Source of the DNA: Strongylocentrotus purpuratus
Taxonomy: Eukaryota; Echinodermata; Echinoidea; Camarodonta; Strongylocentrotidae
Direction of reading: 5' to 3'
NCBI RefSeq assembly: GCF_000002235.5
Contig: NW_022145609.1
Span: 38,808,630 to 38,872,629 of the forward strand
Length of the DNA stretch: 64,000 nucleotides
Positions 11,817-24,760 of the stretch are shown here, in pieces; the first letter of the stretch is position 1, and each line of letters begins with the position of its first letter. The notes beneath the pieces were generated by a model that did no database searches, was not told the origin of the DNA, and saw nothing but the letters and a program-made list of their open reading frames with translations. A program made the position numbers and the translations under genes.

Positions 11817-12067
11817 AGAGAATGAAAGAGGGAGATGGAGAGAGAGAAAAAAAGAGAGAAAGAGAAGGCGTGTGCAAGAGAGAGAGAGAGAGAGAAGGAG
11901 ATTGCAAGAGAGAGAGAGAGAGAGAGAAAGGGAGGGAGAGAGAGAAAAAGAGGGGAGAGGTAGGCAGACAGACAAAAAGATAGACACAGGGGAACAAATG
12001 GATGCAGAGAGAGAGAGAGAGAGGGGGAGAAAGAGATTAATAGACATGGAGAGTAGAGAATAAGGGA
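11817..12067. repeat. (GA)n-rich microsatellite
   Basis: A long, impure GA-rich run. The Arg/Glu and Ser/Leu open frames on both strands here are artefacts of composition. Confidence 0.95.
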
Positions 12068-12153
12068 GAAACAAAGAATAGAGAAAAAGAGATCAAAGAA
12101 CATTAACAAATTTGGCTCTCGCCACACTTGCCCCCCCCCCCCCCCCCCCCCCA

Positions 12154-12510
12154 TTTGCTATGTGAAGGATGTCACACTAATTGTCAATCTATATGCCTCA
12201 ACTAAAAATTATAGAAATATACGTTAAGACTGGTATGAAGATATTAAACTTTATCCCAAAAAAATCATGATTTCATTTTTTTTTAAGAGAGCAGTTTCAA
12301 ATGAAATATATGACCCAATATTTAGGCAATTGTATTCCAACATTTTTTTATCTACAGTATTCCAAAGTCTGATGCACCTTGTGATCCGATCACATACCAT
12401 CTAAAATTATCAGCAAATTTGTCCTTCAAATGCTTTTTAATCCCTCCACACTTCAGAGTGATGCCTTTAAACTTGTTCTGAATTGGATTTCTTATTTTGG
12501 ATGTCAGCGC
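12154..12510 (+). repeat. ~355 bp dispersed repeat, copy 2
   Basis: Diverged direct copy of 7908-8265. It lies immediately after a 22 bp poly-C run (12131-12152). Confidence 0.7.
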
Positions 12511-12954
12511 CTGTCTTGTGACGGAAATTTGATGTTTGGTTTTGTCATTTAATACTCCGTCTTGCCTCTAGCATGAGAAATGCAGAATGAATACCAATTT
12601 GAGTTCTGCACAGACCATTAATAATGAAGGCTTATTTGCTCTTTCGGCCTGGATAGAACATGGGTCTACATGAACGCCTTACACTTTATAGATCAAAGCA
12701 TGGATATACTAGCGACATATATCCATGATCAAAGTGAAGTTTTGATGAATCCGGTATACAGGAAAAGTCATGAGAAATCAAGGAAAGAAGAAGGAAAAGT
12801 ATTTTTGTAAACCTTTCTTGATCTATTCTAAAATCAGAAACCTACATGTATGCGACCGAAAACTAAAATCACAAATTATGATCACATGTGCCACCTGATT
12901 TCTCGGTTAGAAACTATATTGCTGAATTCAATCATTTGGTACTTTTACTTTTAA
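12511..12954. other. unassigned sequence
   Basis: No gene or repeat border can be supported. Confidence 0.35.
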
Positions 12955-13145
12955 TAAAGGCATCGTTTCACAATGTTAAAATTAAATTTTGATTTCCGAT
13001 GTTAAATATCTTGATAATCAGACGGCCGATCACGTCATGAGATTCCTGACTTACCTCAAGGTTTATAATTATGACTGCAGCATGAGCTAAATCCAGGATT
13101 TTGTTTCAGAATCTGAGGCAATGTTACCGAGTCACTTTCAGTTCA
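12955..13145 (-). mobile_element. TTAA MITE, family C (internally deleted, inverted)
   Basis: The reverse complement matches the first half of family C ('ggatttagctcatgctgca', 'tctgattatcaagatattt') and then jumps to its last ~20 bp ('aacgatgccttta'). The copy therefore carries an internal deletion. Confidence 0.7.
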
Positions 13146-13509
13146 ATATCTGAGTTTTAATAGAGAAATTACATTTTATTGCACATCGGCCTGCCTGCAT
13201 GCACATCCATGAATTTAATTAGGAGTAACCATGAGACAATGTATATTATAAAAGTAGATGGGTATACTGTCTGTTTGCAATAGGGTAAACATAGCGATCA
13301 TATTTCATCAGTATGTCTGGGCATGGAGATAGTATGTGCCATGTAGTAGCCAGAGGCCTTATTCACACAACACTCAGGCTCGGTTCGGATCGATCCAGGT
13401 CGGACCGAGAGGTCAGTTGAGAGTGTGGAGTTAGGAGTGTGAGTTTGTTGACAGCATGCAGGCAACTCTGGCTCTATGCTGGGATTGTAAGAGCAGATTC
13501 TAAGTAATG

Positions 13510-13662
13510 TTGGGGCGGCGGTGGGGGGGGGGGGGAGGAGGGGAGGAGGAGGGAGAGGAGGAGGGGGAGGAGGGGAGGAGGGGGGGGGGAGGGGGAGGAG
13601 GGGGGGGGGGAGGAGGGGGGGGGGGGGGGGGAGGGGGGGGGGGAGGAGGGGGGGGGGGAGGC
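13510..13662. repeat. G/GGA-rich low-complexity block
   Basis: About 150 bp of nearly uninterrupted G with A every few bases, comprising many runs of four or more G. The Gly- and Pro-rich open frames over it are spurious. Confidence 0.95.
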
Positions 13663-14257
13663 AGAGCCTCCTTAAGTTATCCAACCTTTTTAACAATTAT
13701 GCACCCATAGTCACCTAGGAAGGGAGGGGGAGGGGGGATGAAAGATATGTGATACTGTGGAGAGATGTGACTTCCCTCTATTTTTGTAGATGAAGACTCT
13801 TTTTTTAAATCTTTAAAAAAAATGTCAGTTATTAAAGTCTAGGGAAATATTGGGGGGGGGGTAGGGTTTTGGGGCCTGCCCAACTTATTGAAGATGCCCC
13901 TGAAGGATTATCCAACTACCATTTGCCATTTCTATCTGAGAGAGCAAGAGTGAGAGGTTCTAATGAAAAGTTTTGAACCAGTAACCTTCATAATGGGATA
14001 CTTGTTCATCAACACATCGAAATAGTGTAGTAAAGGAGACTTTTATGAAATATACCAATCATCAATAAAGGTGATCTTTGCTGTTGGACACTTTGTGTTT
14101 TGATGCAATCACACCATGGCATGAAACTTTCACGAATCTAGATCACTCACAATTTAAAAAAAAATCATCTTGCATGCGAAAGTTCTAGGTCCCAGTGGTC
14201 AAGATGATATGAATAAAATTGACCTTGATGAAATTGCTGGTGGTATTCTTATACCTC
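13663..14257. other. unassigned sequence
   Basis: No gene recognised. Short G tracts at 13722-13736 and 13850-13861. Confidence 0.35.
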
Positions 14258-14362
14258 TTTTGTTCTCTCTTGTCTCTCCCTCTCTCCCTTTCTCTCTCTC
14301 TCTCTCTCTCTCCCTCCCTCTCTCCCTCTCTCTCTCTCTCCCTCTCTCTCTTTCCCTCTCCA
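14258..14362. repeat. (CT)n-rich microsatellite
   Basis: A pyrimidine run of CT dinucleotides interrupted by CCCT. The Leu/Ser-rich frames are artefacts. Confidence 0.95.
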
Positions 14363-15840
14363 TGGCCATGTTGTTTGAAGGTTCTTTGTTTTGTTTTGTT
14401 TTTCTTTGTTTACAATGGTCGAAAGTACTAAGACTCCAACCATCTTCAATTCAACCCCCACTATTGCCCACATTGTGTGCTAGTTATATAATGTATTTTC
14501 AACTGTTCGTTTGTGTTTTTTTTTTAATACATGACAACTCTTTTTAACAACACTTTTTATCAATTTTTTATACTTGTAAATATTGATCTATATTTTTACC
14601 TTATTTCAATTGAACTGAAACATTCACAAAATAACATTCAGTAGCCTAAGTATATAGCAAATTCATTTCAGTGAAATCATTTTTTCTTTGCAGTACTGTA
14701 ATTATTCTAATGTGAATGTAATTTGTTACTGGTATCAGTTTACCTTGCTTGAGTACACAAGTTTATTAGACCAAGGAAAATTAATTCCTAGTTTCTCATC
14801 CTGATGTTCTGAAAGTGAGGAGGAGGGGATTCTATTTCATATGATATTTGATATATTTTCCGTACATGCCTTTGCCTATTTGCCATTGGATCAATTTCAA
14901 CACAAATTTGGGTAATTCATTTTTTTTTGTAAATCAATATGTAGAGGCTCAAAACAGAGTGTGATTTCAATATTAACAGTGTTAATAAATGCTATCGTCT
15001 AGATGACCTCTAATTTATTTCATTTAAAAACAGAGACACAAAAAAAGATAAAAGTGAGTCAGGCTGAAGAAAGAAAGGAGGAAGGGACAAGAAACTTGGA
15101 ATTAATTTTTTTAATTATTGAAAATTTCACCTCTTGACTGAACCAGGGATTACATGTAGGTCTAGATAGTTCCTGAAGTAAAGTGATCCTCTTGTATGAA
15201 TAGGGATAACTCTTTCATAGGAATTATAATGTGATTTAATAGGTTCACATGTGGGAATATATATATCTGTTCTGAATCGGTGATTGAAGTGGCCTACAAG
15301 CTTGATGACATTTCAAACTGGCTTGAGGGTGCCTCTCATCTCTATCCATAACAGCTTCCAAAGCGCCCTTAATAAGGCAACCTAAACTTTCTACTCTTTT
15401 TATAATGTGAAGTCTCTGCAAGAAACACCCTAACTCCCAGTGTAAATGGGGCCTCATTCACTTCATTTTTACCAGTGTGAAGTAGGTTCCTCCCTGTCCT
15501 TGTAGCAATTATGGCATTGTTAATTGGAACCCGATACTGAGATAGGGGTGTCTGTCCATCCTCCTCGCTCAGAAATGAAGCGAAGATTGACCCGTTTTTA
15601 TTATACAGCGGTCTTAATAGATATGGAGTTGGACCAATTTCCCCTGACCCTAATAAGACAATCAAACATAATTATGACACACTGATAAACGTTGCTGGGT
15701 GGTTTTCTTTCTTCTAACCCTCAGAAGATATAAATGTCTAAGTCTTAAAGGTGTAGTTACATGTACATGTAGGTGCATTTAGCAAGGGACTTTCAAATAA
15801 AATGGTTAGAATTAGCGTATGTATATGTATATTTTATTCA
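14363..15840. other. unassigned AT-rich sequence
   Basis: Open frames of 70 and 98 codons on - (15245-15665) show no recognisable domain and no splice-linked continuation. I treat the stretch as non-coding. Confidence 0.4.
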
Positions 15841-15848
15841 TTGAACTT

Positions 15849-15873
15849 CATATATATATATATATATATATAT
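15849..15873. repeat. (TA)n microsatellite
   Basis: A TA dinucleotide run. Further (CT)n and (TA)n runs follow at 16231-16265 and 16358-16382. Confidence 0.9.
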
Positions 15874-15975
15874 CAATATTTTGTTTTGAAAACATCAATA
15901 ATTGAATACAAGATTATAATGAATACAGAATAATGTATATTATAAATAGAATAGTTGTAAAAATACATATATATT

Positions 15976-16355
15976 GAATAAGGCAGACTAATGGAACATG
16001 GTTTCTACTCTGAGTTTCACGCCTTACGAGCGATCATCAGGCAACTGGTAGCATTCTTAAAAGTACATGATTACTCTAAAACCTGGGTGCAAATACGTTC
16101 AAAATAAGACTTAACTAATACAATACAATAAAATAAGATTTACTCATGGGTGAAGGGGCTATTGTAATTGCTCAGGTACTGTGATGGATTTCTAAACATG
16201 TAGGTTATGGAAGGGGGTATCCCAAAATAGTCTCTCTCTCTCTCTCTATATATACATGTATATATACTTAGATTTGGTCTATTCCTCCGTACAGTGCTCA
16301 ATGCTTATGGGCAGAGCAAAATATATATTGGATAAGGCAGACTAATGGAACATGG
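15976..16355. mobile_element. partial tandem repeat with hammerhead-ribozyme-like motif
   Basis: 'aaggcagactaatggaacat' occurs at about 15980 and again at about 16326 in direct orientation, ~346 bp apart. On the - strand, the first copy is followed by the conserved hammerhead core elements CTGATGA (16034-16040) and GAAA (16015-16018), separated by a possible CGC/GCG stem II. Hammerhead ribozymes of this layout are encoded by Penelope-like retroelements and by small tandem 'retrozyme' repeats in animals. The second copy stops before the core. The helices are imperfect as I draw them. Confidence 0.45.
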
Positions 16356-16399
16356 TTGTATATATATATATATATGTATATAGTGTAATTCGTAAATGT

Positions 16400-17215
16400 T
16401 CATATTCATATTATATGAAAACACATGTGTAAACCCTATTATTTACAGAAAGTTTAGGGTGACATGACTATAGTATAAGAGCTGTAACTCAGCTTTCAAT
16501 ATACTACATATAAATGTACATAGTGTTATTAAAGTAAGTATGAATCCTTAAGTACTGAGCAGAGATACATTACATATCTGAATGCATTTTGTAAACGAAC
16601 CAAGGTAACATTTTCCTCTTTCCCAGCTAGCGCAAACACTTTTCTATGGTTTCTTGAGTGCTCTCTTGCACGTTACAGATTAAACGAATAACAGCCATTT
16701 TGTAGAAAAAAAACAAATGTCTTACTTGTGAAAACTGTGCCTTCAATGTTTGTTCACAAAAACAGAAAAGTAGAAAGGGAAAACCCCTTGCTTAGCAATT
16801 TTGCAGTGTGACCATTATATAATAATTAAAAGCTGAACAGGAAATAGGAAAAGTAGAAGAGAGAGTGAAGAATAAATATAAAATCCACGCTATCATGTTT
16901 TTATGAGTGTTTTATTGACATGGCAAGTTTAGTTTTGATTATGAGGTGTTTACTTGGTTCATCCATAACAACCGGATACACTTGACTTTATGCATACTCT
17001 GTGATAAAATATTTTCACATTGAAAGTAAATTTGATTTTGCACATTTTTGTATTTTTCTATACTTCCTCTCTCACACTACCTTTTGAAAATTAATTTTTA
17101 TACTTACTAAATCATACCTTGTATTCTTCTTTCTCTTTTCATCCTTTGCTTTTCCTCTTCTTCTTTTTATTTTTCTTGTCTTTTTGTGTCTTTATCTGCT
17201 ACTGCTTATGTCTGT
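16400..17215. other. unassigned AT-rich sequence
   Basis: No gene recognised. A pyrimidine-rich stretch at 17116-17180 produces Phe/Leu-rich frames only. Confidence 0.35.
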
Positions 17216-17828
17216 ATTACATTTGCCCCGGGCGCCTTACGATAAATTGGTCTTTGATTTTTTCGTGCGATTTTGGGGGCATCGTAGGAAGCTACAGGCC
17301 ATGATGTTTTACTTATGTTTACATTATCTACGAGCATCGTGCCATTTCTTGTATTGGCCCTCGGGGGCAGGCCGGGGCAAATCCGTACAGAGTCTGCTTG
17401 GAGATTGTAGGGCAATCGTGCGATTTCAGTGCAGTAGCCAGGCAGTCATCGCAGCCTCCACACAGAAATCGTACGGAGCCCGTACAGCTTCCGTGCAGAG
17501 GTTGCACGGGAAAGTGCGGTGACCGTGCAGCCACCGTGCCATTTTTGAGCGTGCGAGTCCCCAGTATATATGCACGATCAGTGCGAGGCCTTCGAGGGAT
17601 GTGTGTGCGGGAATTGTGCAATGCCACCTACGACACATCTACGGGCTACGGGCTTACGATTTCTCAAATTTGTATAACTTCTCGCGAAACAAAATCGTAG
17701 AGGTTACGGAACCCGTGAATCCGTACGGAAATCTCACCGCCGCCCCCTGCCTCTGCACGGAGGCCGCATGAAAAAGGAGATACGGGCAGGATACAGGCTC
17801 CTTAGACTAATCGCAGGCCAAATGTAAT
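17216..17828. mobile_element. GC-rich, CpG-rich element with short inverted ends
   Basis: The block begins 'attacatttgcc' and ends 'ggccaaatgtaat', an inverted pair ~610 bp apart. Its interior is far richer in GC and CpG than the AT-rich flanks and is full of short variants of 'ccgtgcag', 'cgtacgg' and 'atcgtgcgattt'. Several overlapping open frames exist on both strands, none with a recognisable domain. A non-autonomous DNA transposon is the most economical reading. Confidence 0.55.
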
Positions 17829-18108
17829 CCAGGCATTAATAATCTTCTTCCTCTTAGGTAGGGCAAGCCATGATGTTTGTCCTACCTAGCAACAACTAAT
17901 ACATGTAATTTGCTTTCTGACTATTGAGATACATTTATTTGTAACAGGTGAATGGAATAACTTGTATCAAGGTGCTTCACAAAGGCGTATACCTAATGCA
18001 TAAATTTTATTACACTACAAAAATGGCCTATTTTAGTTTAACTATTAAAAAATAATAATGAACCATTCTCTTTCTCTTTCTCCAAACAAATCTTCTTCGT
18101 CTTATCAG

Positions 18109-18240
18109 TATCCCTGTTGCTACGGAAACTGAAGCAGCAGTCGAGGGAGCTCCTGGAGCAGAGGAGACCCCAACTTCTTCAGCTCCTGACGGATCTAGGA
18201 GACTTTTATATGGAGCTCCATTGGGACTTTCAAAGCTGGG
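18109..18240 (+). CDS. ANKRD13C: ANKRD13C exon a (first one visible)
   Basis: Acceptor 'tcttatcag' precedes it and donor 'gtaagcc' follows. It enters with two bases of a split codon and leaves with one. It encodes the helical link between the ankyrin repeats and the conserved GPCR-chaperone-type domain, including LRKLKQQSRE and FYMELHWDFQSW. The - strand open frame over it is a shadow. Confidence 0.88.
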
Positions 18241-18879
18241 GTAAGCCTGCCTGCATATAGATTCCCTATCATCAGAACACTTTGAAAACATTTTCCATTC
18301 TAGAATTTTTCTATTACTTTGTATGTATTTTTTGCATCATATGTTATATATATATTTTTAAGTCTATGGATCTCATTTTAACAATTGCAATATAATAATT
18401 TCCTCTCTGTCTATATATAAATATATTTTTAATTTAAAGATTATGTTTACTTGGAATAATTGGTTCAACATTTCAAGTTACTGTTATAGGTTTTTAATCC
18501 ATCTATTATCATTTATTTGTATATGTATATAACTTTAGGTATGAAAATTATATTAACTTTATCTTTTATCATTTTTATTGTACATTTATATGATCATTCC
18601 TGTTTTTATGCACATTTTATGTAAACATTGCATTATTGGTCCCTGGACTACTGCATTGTACATTGTAAAACCGAAATTGAATTGAATTGAATGAGGGATC
18701 ATCTCACAAAAGCTGTTTTTTATTTTAAATATTTTCTTATTTAGTAGCTCCCTTATGTGACAAGAATGCTCTGTGCTAATGTCATACCTGCCAACCACCC
18801 CGATTTAGGCGGAGTTCCTCCGCATTTTTCATACCAACTCCGAATTCCGAATGCATGCCTCAAAACTCCGATTTTTTTT

Positions 18880-18935
<56 letters not shown>

Positions 18936-21900
18936 GTGTTATGCACTTGGAGAGTATATAGCTATTATGTTTGTATTTCGAAATGTAAAGCGCCTTGAGC
19001 ATGTTCATGTAAAGGCGCTCAATAAATACCAATATGTATGTATGTATGTATAAGACTAAAGCATAACACAGCACTGATAACCAGACCACGCCGACATCCG
19101 CGCTCGCGCTCATAGAAGATATACACAGCGCAGCCCGAACGTGATCGTTAGTTCCCCCCCCCCCCCCCCGCCAAATCTACGGGCTACTACCCCAATCCTT
19201 CGGTGGTTCGCGACCTCGTAGTCCATCCAGAAAAATTTACTCCTAATTTCTCTTGTCTCAGGTTGGCAGGTATGTAATGTGTAAGATATAAATATATGTC
19301 ACATATTATGAATACATGTCATTTTCTTTTCTGGGGGAGGGGGCAAAAAATGAATAAATAGACTTCCATACAAATCTTCAAACCATACCTGATTTGTCTA
19401 AACAAATAATTCAACACTTATGTATTTACATTATGTATATACCATAGCATAGCATGGAGTGGATTAACAGTTTGGGAACATGCCCGGAACATCAATTTGC
19501 CATTACTTAATCAGTCTCTTGGATAATGCTCATCGGGGAATTGACCGACCTGGGAAGTATGTTAACTTATGCATGATCGATTTCAGTAAAGCTTTCGATC
19601 ATATCAACCATGTCACAGCAATCAGAAAAATGATTGACATAGGAGTTGACCGCTCCATTCTCCCGACTATCTGTAGTTTCTTGACGCAAAGAACGCAAAC
19701 TGTTCGTTATCGCGGGGTTACATCAAATCTTTCCCACCTCACTTGTGGTGTTCCTCAGGGAACTAAACTAGGACCCATTATTTTCCTGATAATGGTTAAT
19801 GATGCCGCGTTGTCTACAGAAAACCGCTGGAAATATGTTGATGATCTAAGCCTTCTAGAGGTTGTCAACAAGTCGGACCCTCCGCAGTTACAAACACACA
19901 TTGATTCTCTTGTTGATTGGTGTGAAATAAACGACATGAGGCCCAATCCAACGCAGTGCAAAACCATGCTGATCTCATTCTTGCGTAATGCACCGCCTAC
20001 CCCCCATTTGGAGATCAATGGTAATCAGCTTGAAGTGGTATCTTATATAAAATTACTTGGTATAACAATCCAAGATAATCTTAAATGGGATCTACACATC
20101 AAAACCATCGTCAAAAACGCATCACGCAAACTATATGTACTGAGTAAACTGAAAAGGAACGGTGTCAACACTCGGGACTTGGTATTGATATACATGATGT
20201 ACATTCGTCCGTGTCTTGAATTTGGTGTACCCGTTTGGTCATCTAGTTTAACTGTTGTCCAAGTAAACAGCATTGAGCGACTGCAGAGGAGAGCATTGGG
20301 TATTATCACTGGTACATTTCCCGACACAATGTCTTATGCTCAACTTCTGCAGTCGCTGAGTGTTGTCAGACTGTCTGAACGACGCTCTGTTCTTTGCGAA
20401 AAGTTTGCTAAGTCCCTGCTGATCTCAGACCGCCACCGCCATCTCTTACCTGAAACCAGACAAACTATCTCACGACGCACTCTCCGCAACTCTCTCCAGC
20501 TCAATACCCCCAAAATGAGAACAGAACGTTACAGGCAGTCTCCCATTCCCCACTTCACACGAATCCTGAATTCAAATCTATAGATATTTTCACTCAATAT
20601 TATGACCATATGTGACCTAGATGTAATTAATTAATTTCTTGTCATGCCAATTAATCAGATTAAATCAGATTTTATACTACCTGTAAAATGATAGGACTAT
20701 ACTCTGTAAGTTAACATAAATTGTATATTTTGAATTATCATATCTCTCGGATAATCATCTATATATAAATATATTTTTAAAGAAATGTTAAGTAGGTTTA
20801 AAAAAGACTACTTATTAATTTGAAAGTGTATTACAAAATTGCATATGACATTTAGAAAATGGTAACAACTTATTTTACTATTTAAAAGTTTTAATTGCAC
20901 AATTAGAACAGGTATTATTTCACGATTGTTTGAAATTAGTTGTTTAGTTCATTAGAATTAGTAAGTAATATTTTTTAAAAGATTGCTAAAAGTATTGATT
21001 TCTTTATTCTTGTATGTATTTATAATTTGTAAACTGAATTGTATGAGTCTCCGGACTTTTTATTCAGTATGTTTTTATTTACAATAAAACCAGAATTGAA
21101 TTGAATTGAATTGAATTAACATTATGTGTATATGATCGGATTTGGGTAATAATACTAGTTATAGAAATATAAAGAATTGCAAAAAGCAGTATACCAACTT
21201 AATTGGTGTTCTTGCAGTTATTACAGGCGTACATTATTTAAAAGCATGTAAGAAACAGATTATAGTGCATCTGCCATCTTCATTGTAGATAATGGTAATT
21301 ATAATAATCATCATATAGTCAGTATTGGATAATATCTACCTGTGAAATTATATTGCCAATTTGTTTACCTTACATAAATACTGTACGTTCATAGCTTTGA
21401 TCATCAATCTTTTTGTAGATTCTATAGAAATTTAGCATTTTTAATTTGAAAGATCTATATTTCTAATAATATTAGTCACCTTTCATATGATTAAATCTCT
21501 AAAATAGGCTTGGCCTTGTTGTGATATCAAATTAAATTTACATTGTCATGTTTGATTATAAGATTAAAGATATTGCCGGTGTGCAAAGATGCTAACTGTA
21601 TGATAGGCTGTTAACATGTTAATGAGATAAATGGATATAGAGTTTTGAACCATGTTAAAAAGCTATTGTGTGTATAATTTCCCCCCCAAATATCACTAAT
21701 TACCGTTACTGAGATTCAATCGCAGTTCAAGCAGGGAGATCTAAGTTTAGTTGCAAAAATTATTTGCTTTATTTCATGATTTGATATTATACTTTGCACT
21801 TTTGTGTATAATACAAAAAGGCAGTGAGATGCAAAACTTCCTTTCTATTTTTAAATGGGGTCAAAGTGTAAAACATTGAGCTTTATATAGTGGTTCAAAT

Positions 21901-24729
21901 CTCACTTTTCTTCAGTTTGAATGTATGGTAATCAGTGTACCTACTCCATTACGGCATGTTTATAATATCAATTCATGGCCCTATAGTGTCATTACGGTAT
22001 CCTGATAATTAAGTTTGTCAGTACTGTATTATTATAATTCAGATTATGGACATTGTATGCATAGATTCTAACTAGGCCTACATTTACATTCTATACAGTA
22101 TTCTCACACCAGTTTGGCAAATTCATGGCCAAATATTACAACAGTACTGTATATTGTGTAATGATAGAAATTTGTTCATTCAGTAGATAAACTTTATTGC
22201 ATTATAGTCATCGTACTGCACCAGTTTGGCTTGTTTATGATTAACAATTCATGCACGTACAATACATGTATGTCCATACTGTATATTATACAACTGTAGT
22301 AATAGCTAGTTGTCAAGGCTGATCGTAAAGGCTGATCGTATTGCATAAATTACTTGTGAAGTTCAGCCACATATCAAGGTCTAATCCCAGGATTAATTTC
22401 CTCTCTCCTGATTGGTTTCAGTTTACTAGACTATTTTAGGTTGTACATATACGTACACCGTGTGGGAGAAAGTATCAAACACACCATACAGGAATAACAT
22501 TTGCTTTAATAAATTAGAACCTTATTGAACTACTGGCAAGGACCCAAAAGTATTGGTCATGCGTATCCTAATATGTTTACAAACAATATTTAAAGTTGAA
22601 TGATTTTAGAATTGCACTTTACATTGATAAAGGAAGATATTTATGATTCACCAAAAAGCAGTAGAGTGAAAATAGAAGGGGAGCAGTGTTTTAGGAATCA
22701 TTGAAATGTGTAAACAAAGATTGATATGCTAAAGAGAGGAACCTTGAAAAAATATCTGATTCTCTTTTCATACCCATGTATATGTCAAGCATTTCCCCAT
22801 TGAGTAATTATCATAAATATTTGAAAATGATAAAGTAGACATAAATGTACATACCTTATACATGTACATCTAAAGTAAATATGCATGCATGTACATGTAT
22901 GTTTTAGTATGAGTCTTTGTGAACTGTAATTATTTTCTAATTATGTAACAATTCTTTTAGGAATTTGTAAACAAAATTCAACATGCTAAACAATAGTATT
23001 GAAAATGTATGCAATTGTCAAGCACTTTCATGTATATACAGTGTGAGTCAAAAAAAAGTTTACACCTAGAAAACTGCTAATTATTTTATAACTCATCTAT
23101 GAACAGTAAATTATTATGCATCATATGAAAAAGCGTTTTATCCCAAATCATTTGGTATCATTTTTGTGTGGTATGTGTTCATGCTTGGATGAACAGGAGG
23201 CATTGTTTGCGAGAGTGCAAAAATCGACTTGCGCCAAAGTTGCTTATGTGATGTTTGAATAAAACAATTGGGATGTGGGTATTAATTTGGTCTTTGCAGA
23301 TCCAAATAACATCCCTAACAAAATTAATCATGCCTCACATATCGAATATCAAATATCAACGAATATTATTTTGTGCATGTGTATTTGTGTGCGTGACTTT
23401 GCTTCTGCATTTCATAATTCATTCTCTCATTCTGCTAATCCCAACATAATACATACTGTAGGCATCACTTTGGCGCAAGTCAATTTTTGCACTCTCGCCA
23501 ACAATGCCTCCTGTTCATCCAACCGTGAACACATACCACACAAAAATGATACCAAATGATATGGGATAAAACACTCTTTCATAAGATGTATACTAATTTA
23601 CTGTTTATAGATGATTTTTAAAATAATTAGCAATCTTCTAGGTGTAAACTTTTTTTTTACTCACACGGTATACCTGTAGGTATATCAATGCTTATTTTCA
23701 CATTCTTTTGGCTTGTAACCTGTTACATGCACGTACATGATTCAACTGTAATTTTTCTTACAATGTTTAACATGATAACTTTCATTAGATTTCACATGTA
23801 AGAACAATATTTATTCTGTTGGTTTAATATGTGCAGGTCTGGGACCCGTTTCAAAAAGCCTTATTTCAATGACAAATGACTAAAATCAGTGACAAATCTG
23901 CTGATGACCAATCAGAAGCAAGGATTTCAGTAGCTTACAAAAAAAACTGACATTTGTCACTGATGACAAGTTTTGTGAAACGCCCCCCCCCCCCCCCCCT
24001 GTTCATTTACTTTGAGAATGACCCAGTGATGTAAATTTAATAAATAAACATGAACTAAACGTCTTCTATCTCCCTCGGTTCCCCGCCCCTCTGTTCCCTC
24101 CTCAGTACCTCTAGTATCCCGAATCCTCCCGTCCGACACCTGCCGCATCTACAAGAAGGGCGCCCAGATCCGCGTGGATACCACCCTCGTAGATTTCTCC
24201 GAGATGAAATGGCAGAAGGGTGACCTGACGTTCCTCTTTGACGGTACCGTGACCGCGGAGAAGTCGCTGGTGTTTCTCGATAATGAGAGTAAAGTCTACC
24301 AAAGATTATCTTATGAGGTAAGCTGTGTTCTTGTGAAAGGTATATTTTATCTTACATTTTTGTTATTAAATCCCCACTGCACTAGTTTGGCTAGGAGGGA
24401 TTAGACCTCCCTGCATGGTCACCGACAGGTGGTTATCTCATCAAATAAGCTCTCAATTAACATAAGAAAAAGAGGATCATGGGGGATCAATGGTCACCAC
24501 TTAAGCATTGTTTGCTATATAGAGGGCGCAAGTAGTTATAAGTAGTGCAGTCCTGCTTTAAGACTAAAGCTTGTACTGCCTCCCTCTGACCCAGAAATTA
24601 GTTTTTATTTAAAAATTGAATGCCAATCCTTCACGTTCTTCTCTCTCTTGTATGTGTTTTTTGTTAATTACTGTATATATCTTTTTATTTAGTATTAAAT
24701 CTAGCTCTCACCCTGCCTCTCTGCCAGTT

Positions 24730-24760
<31 letters not shown>

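Noticed and set aside
13298..13718. Pro-rich and Gly-rich open frames of 65-132 codons
   Set aside because: They are caused by the G/GGA low-complexity block.
17184..17700. Several overlapping open frames of ~100 codons in GC-rich DNA
   Set aside because: Stops are rare because of composition; frames exist on both strands and show no domain or splice-linked partner.
1..18108. Ankyrin-repeat exons of ANKRD13C
   Set aside because: I searched by eye for the expected TPLHLA and WSPL-type segments on + and found none that I could support. They may lie upstream or be short exons I missed.
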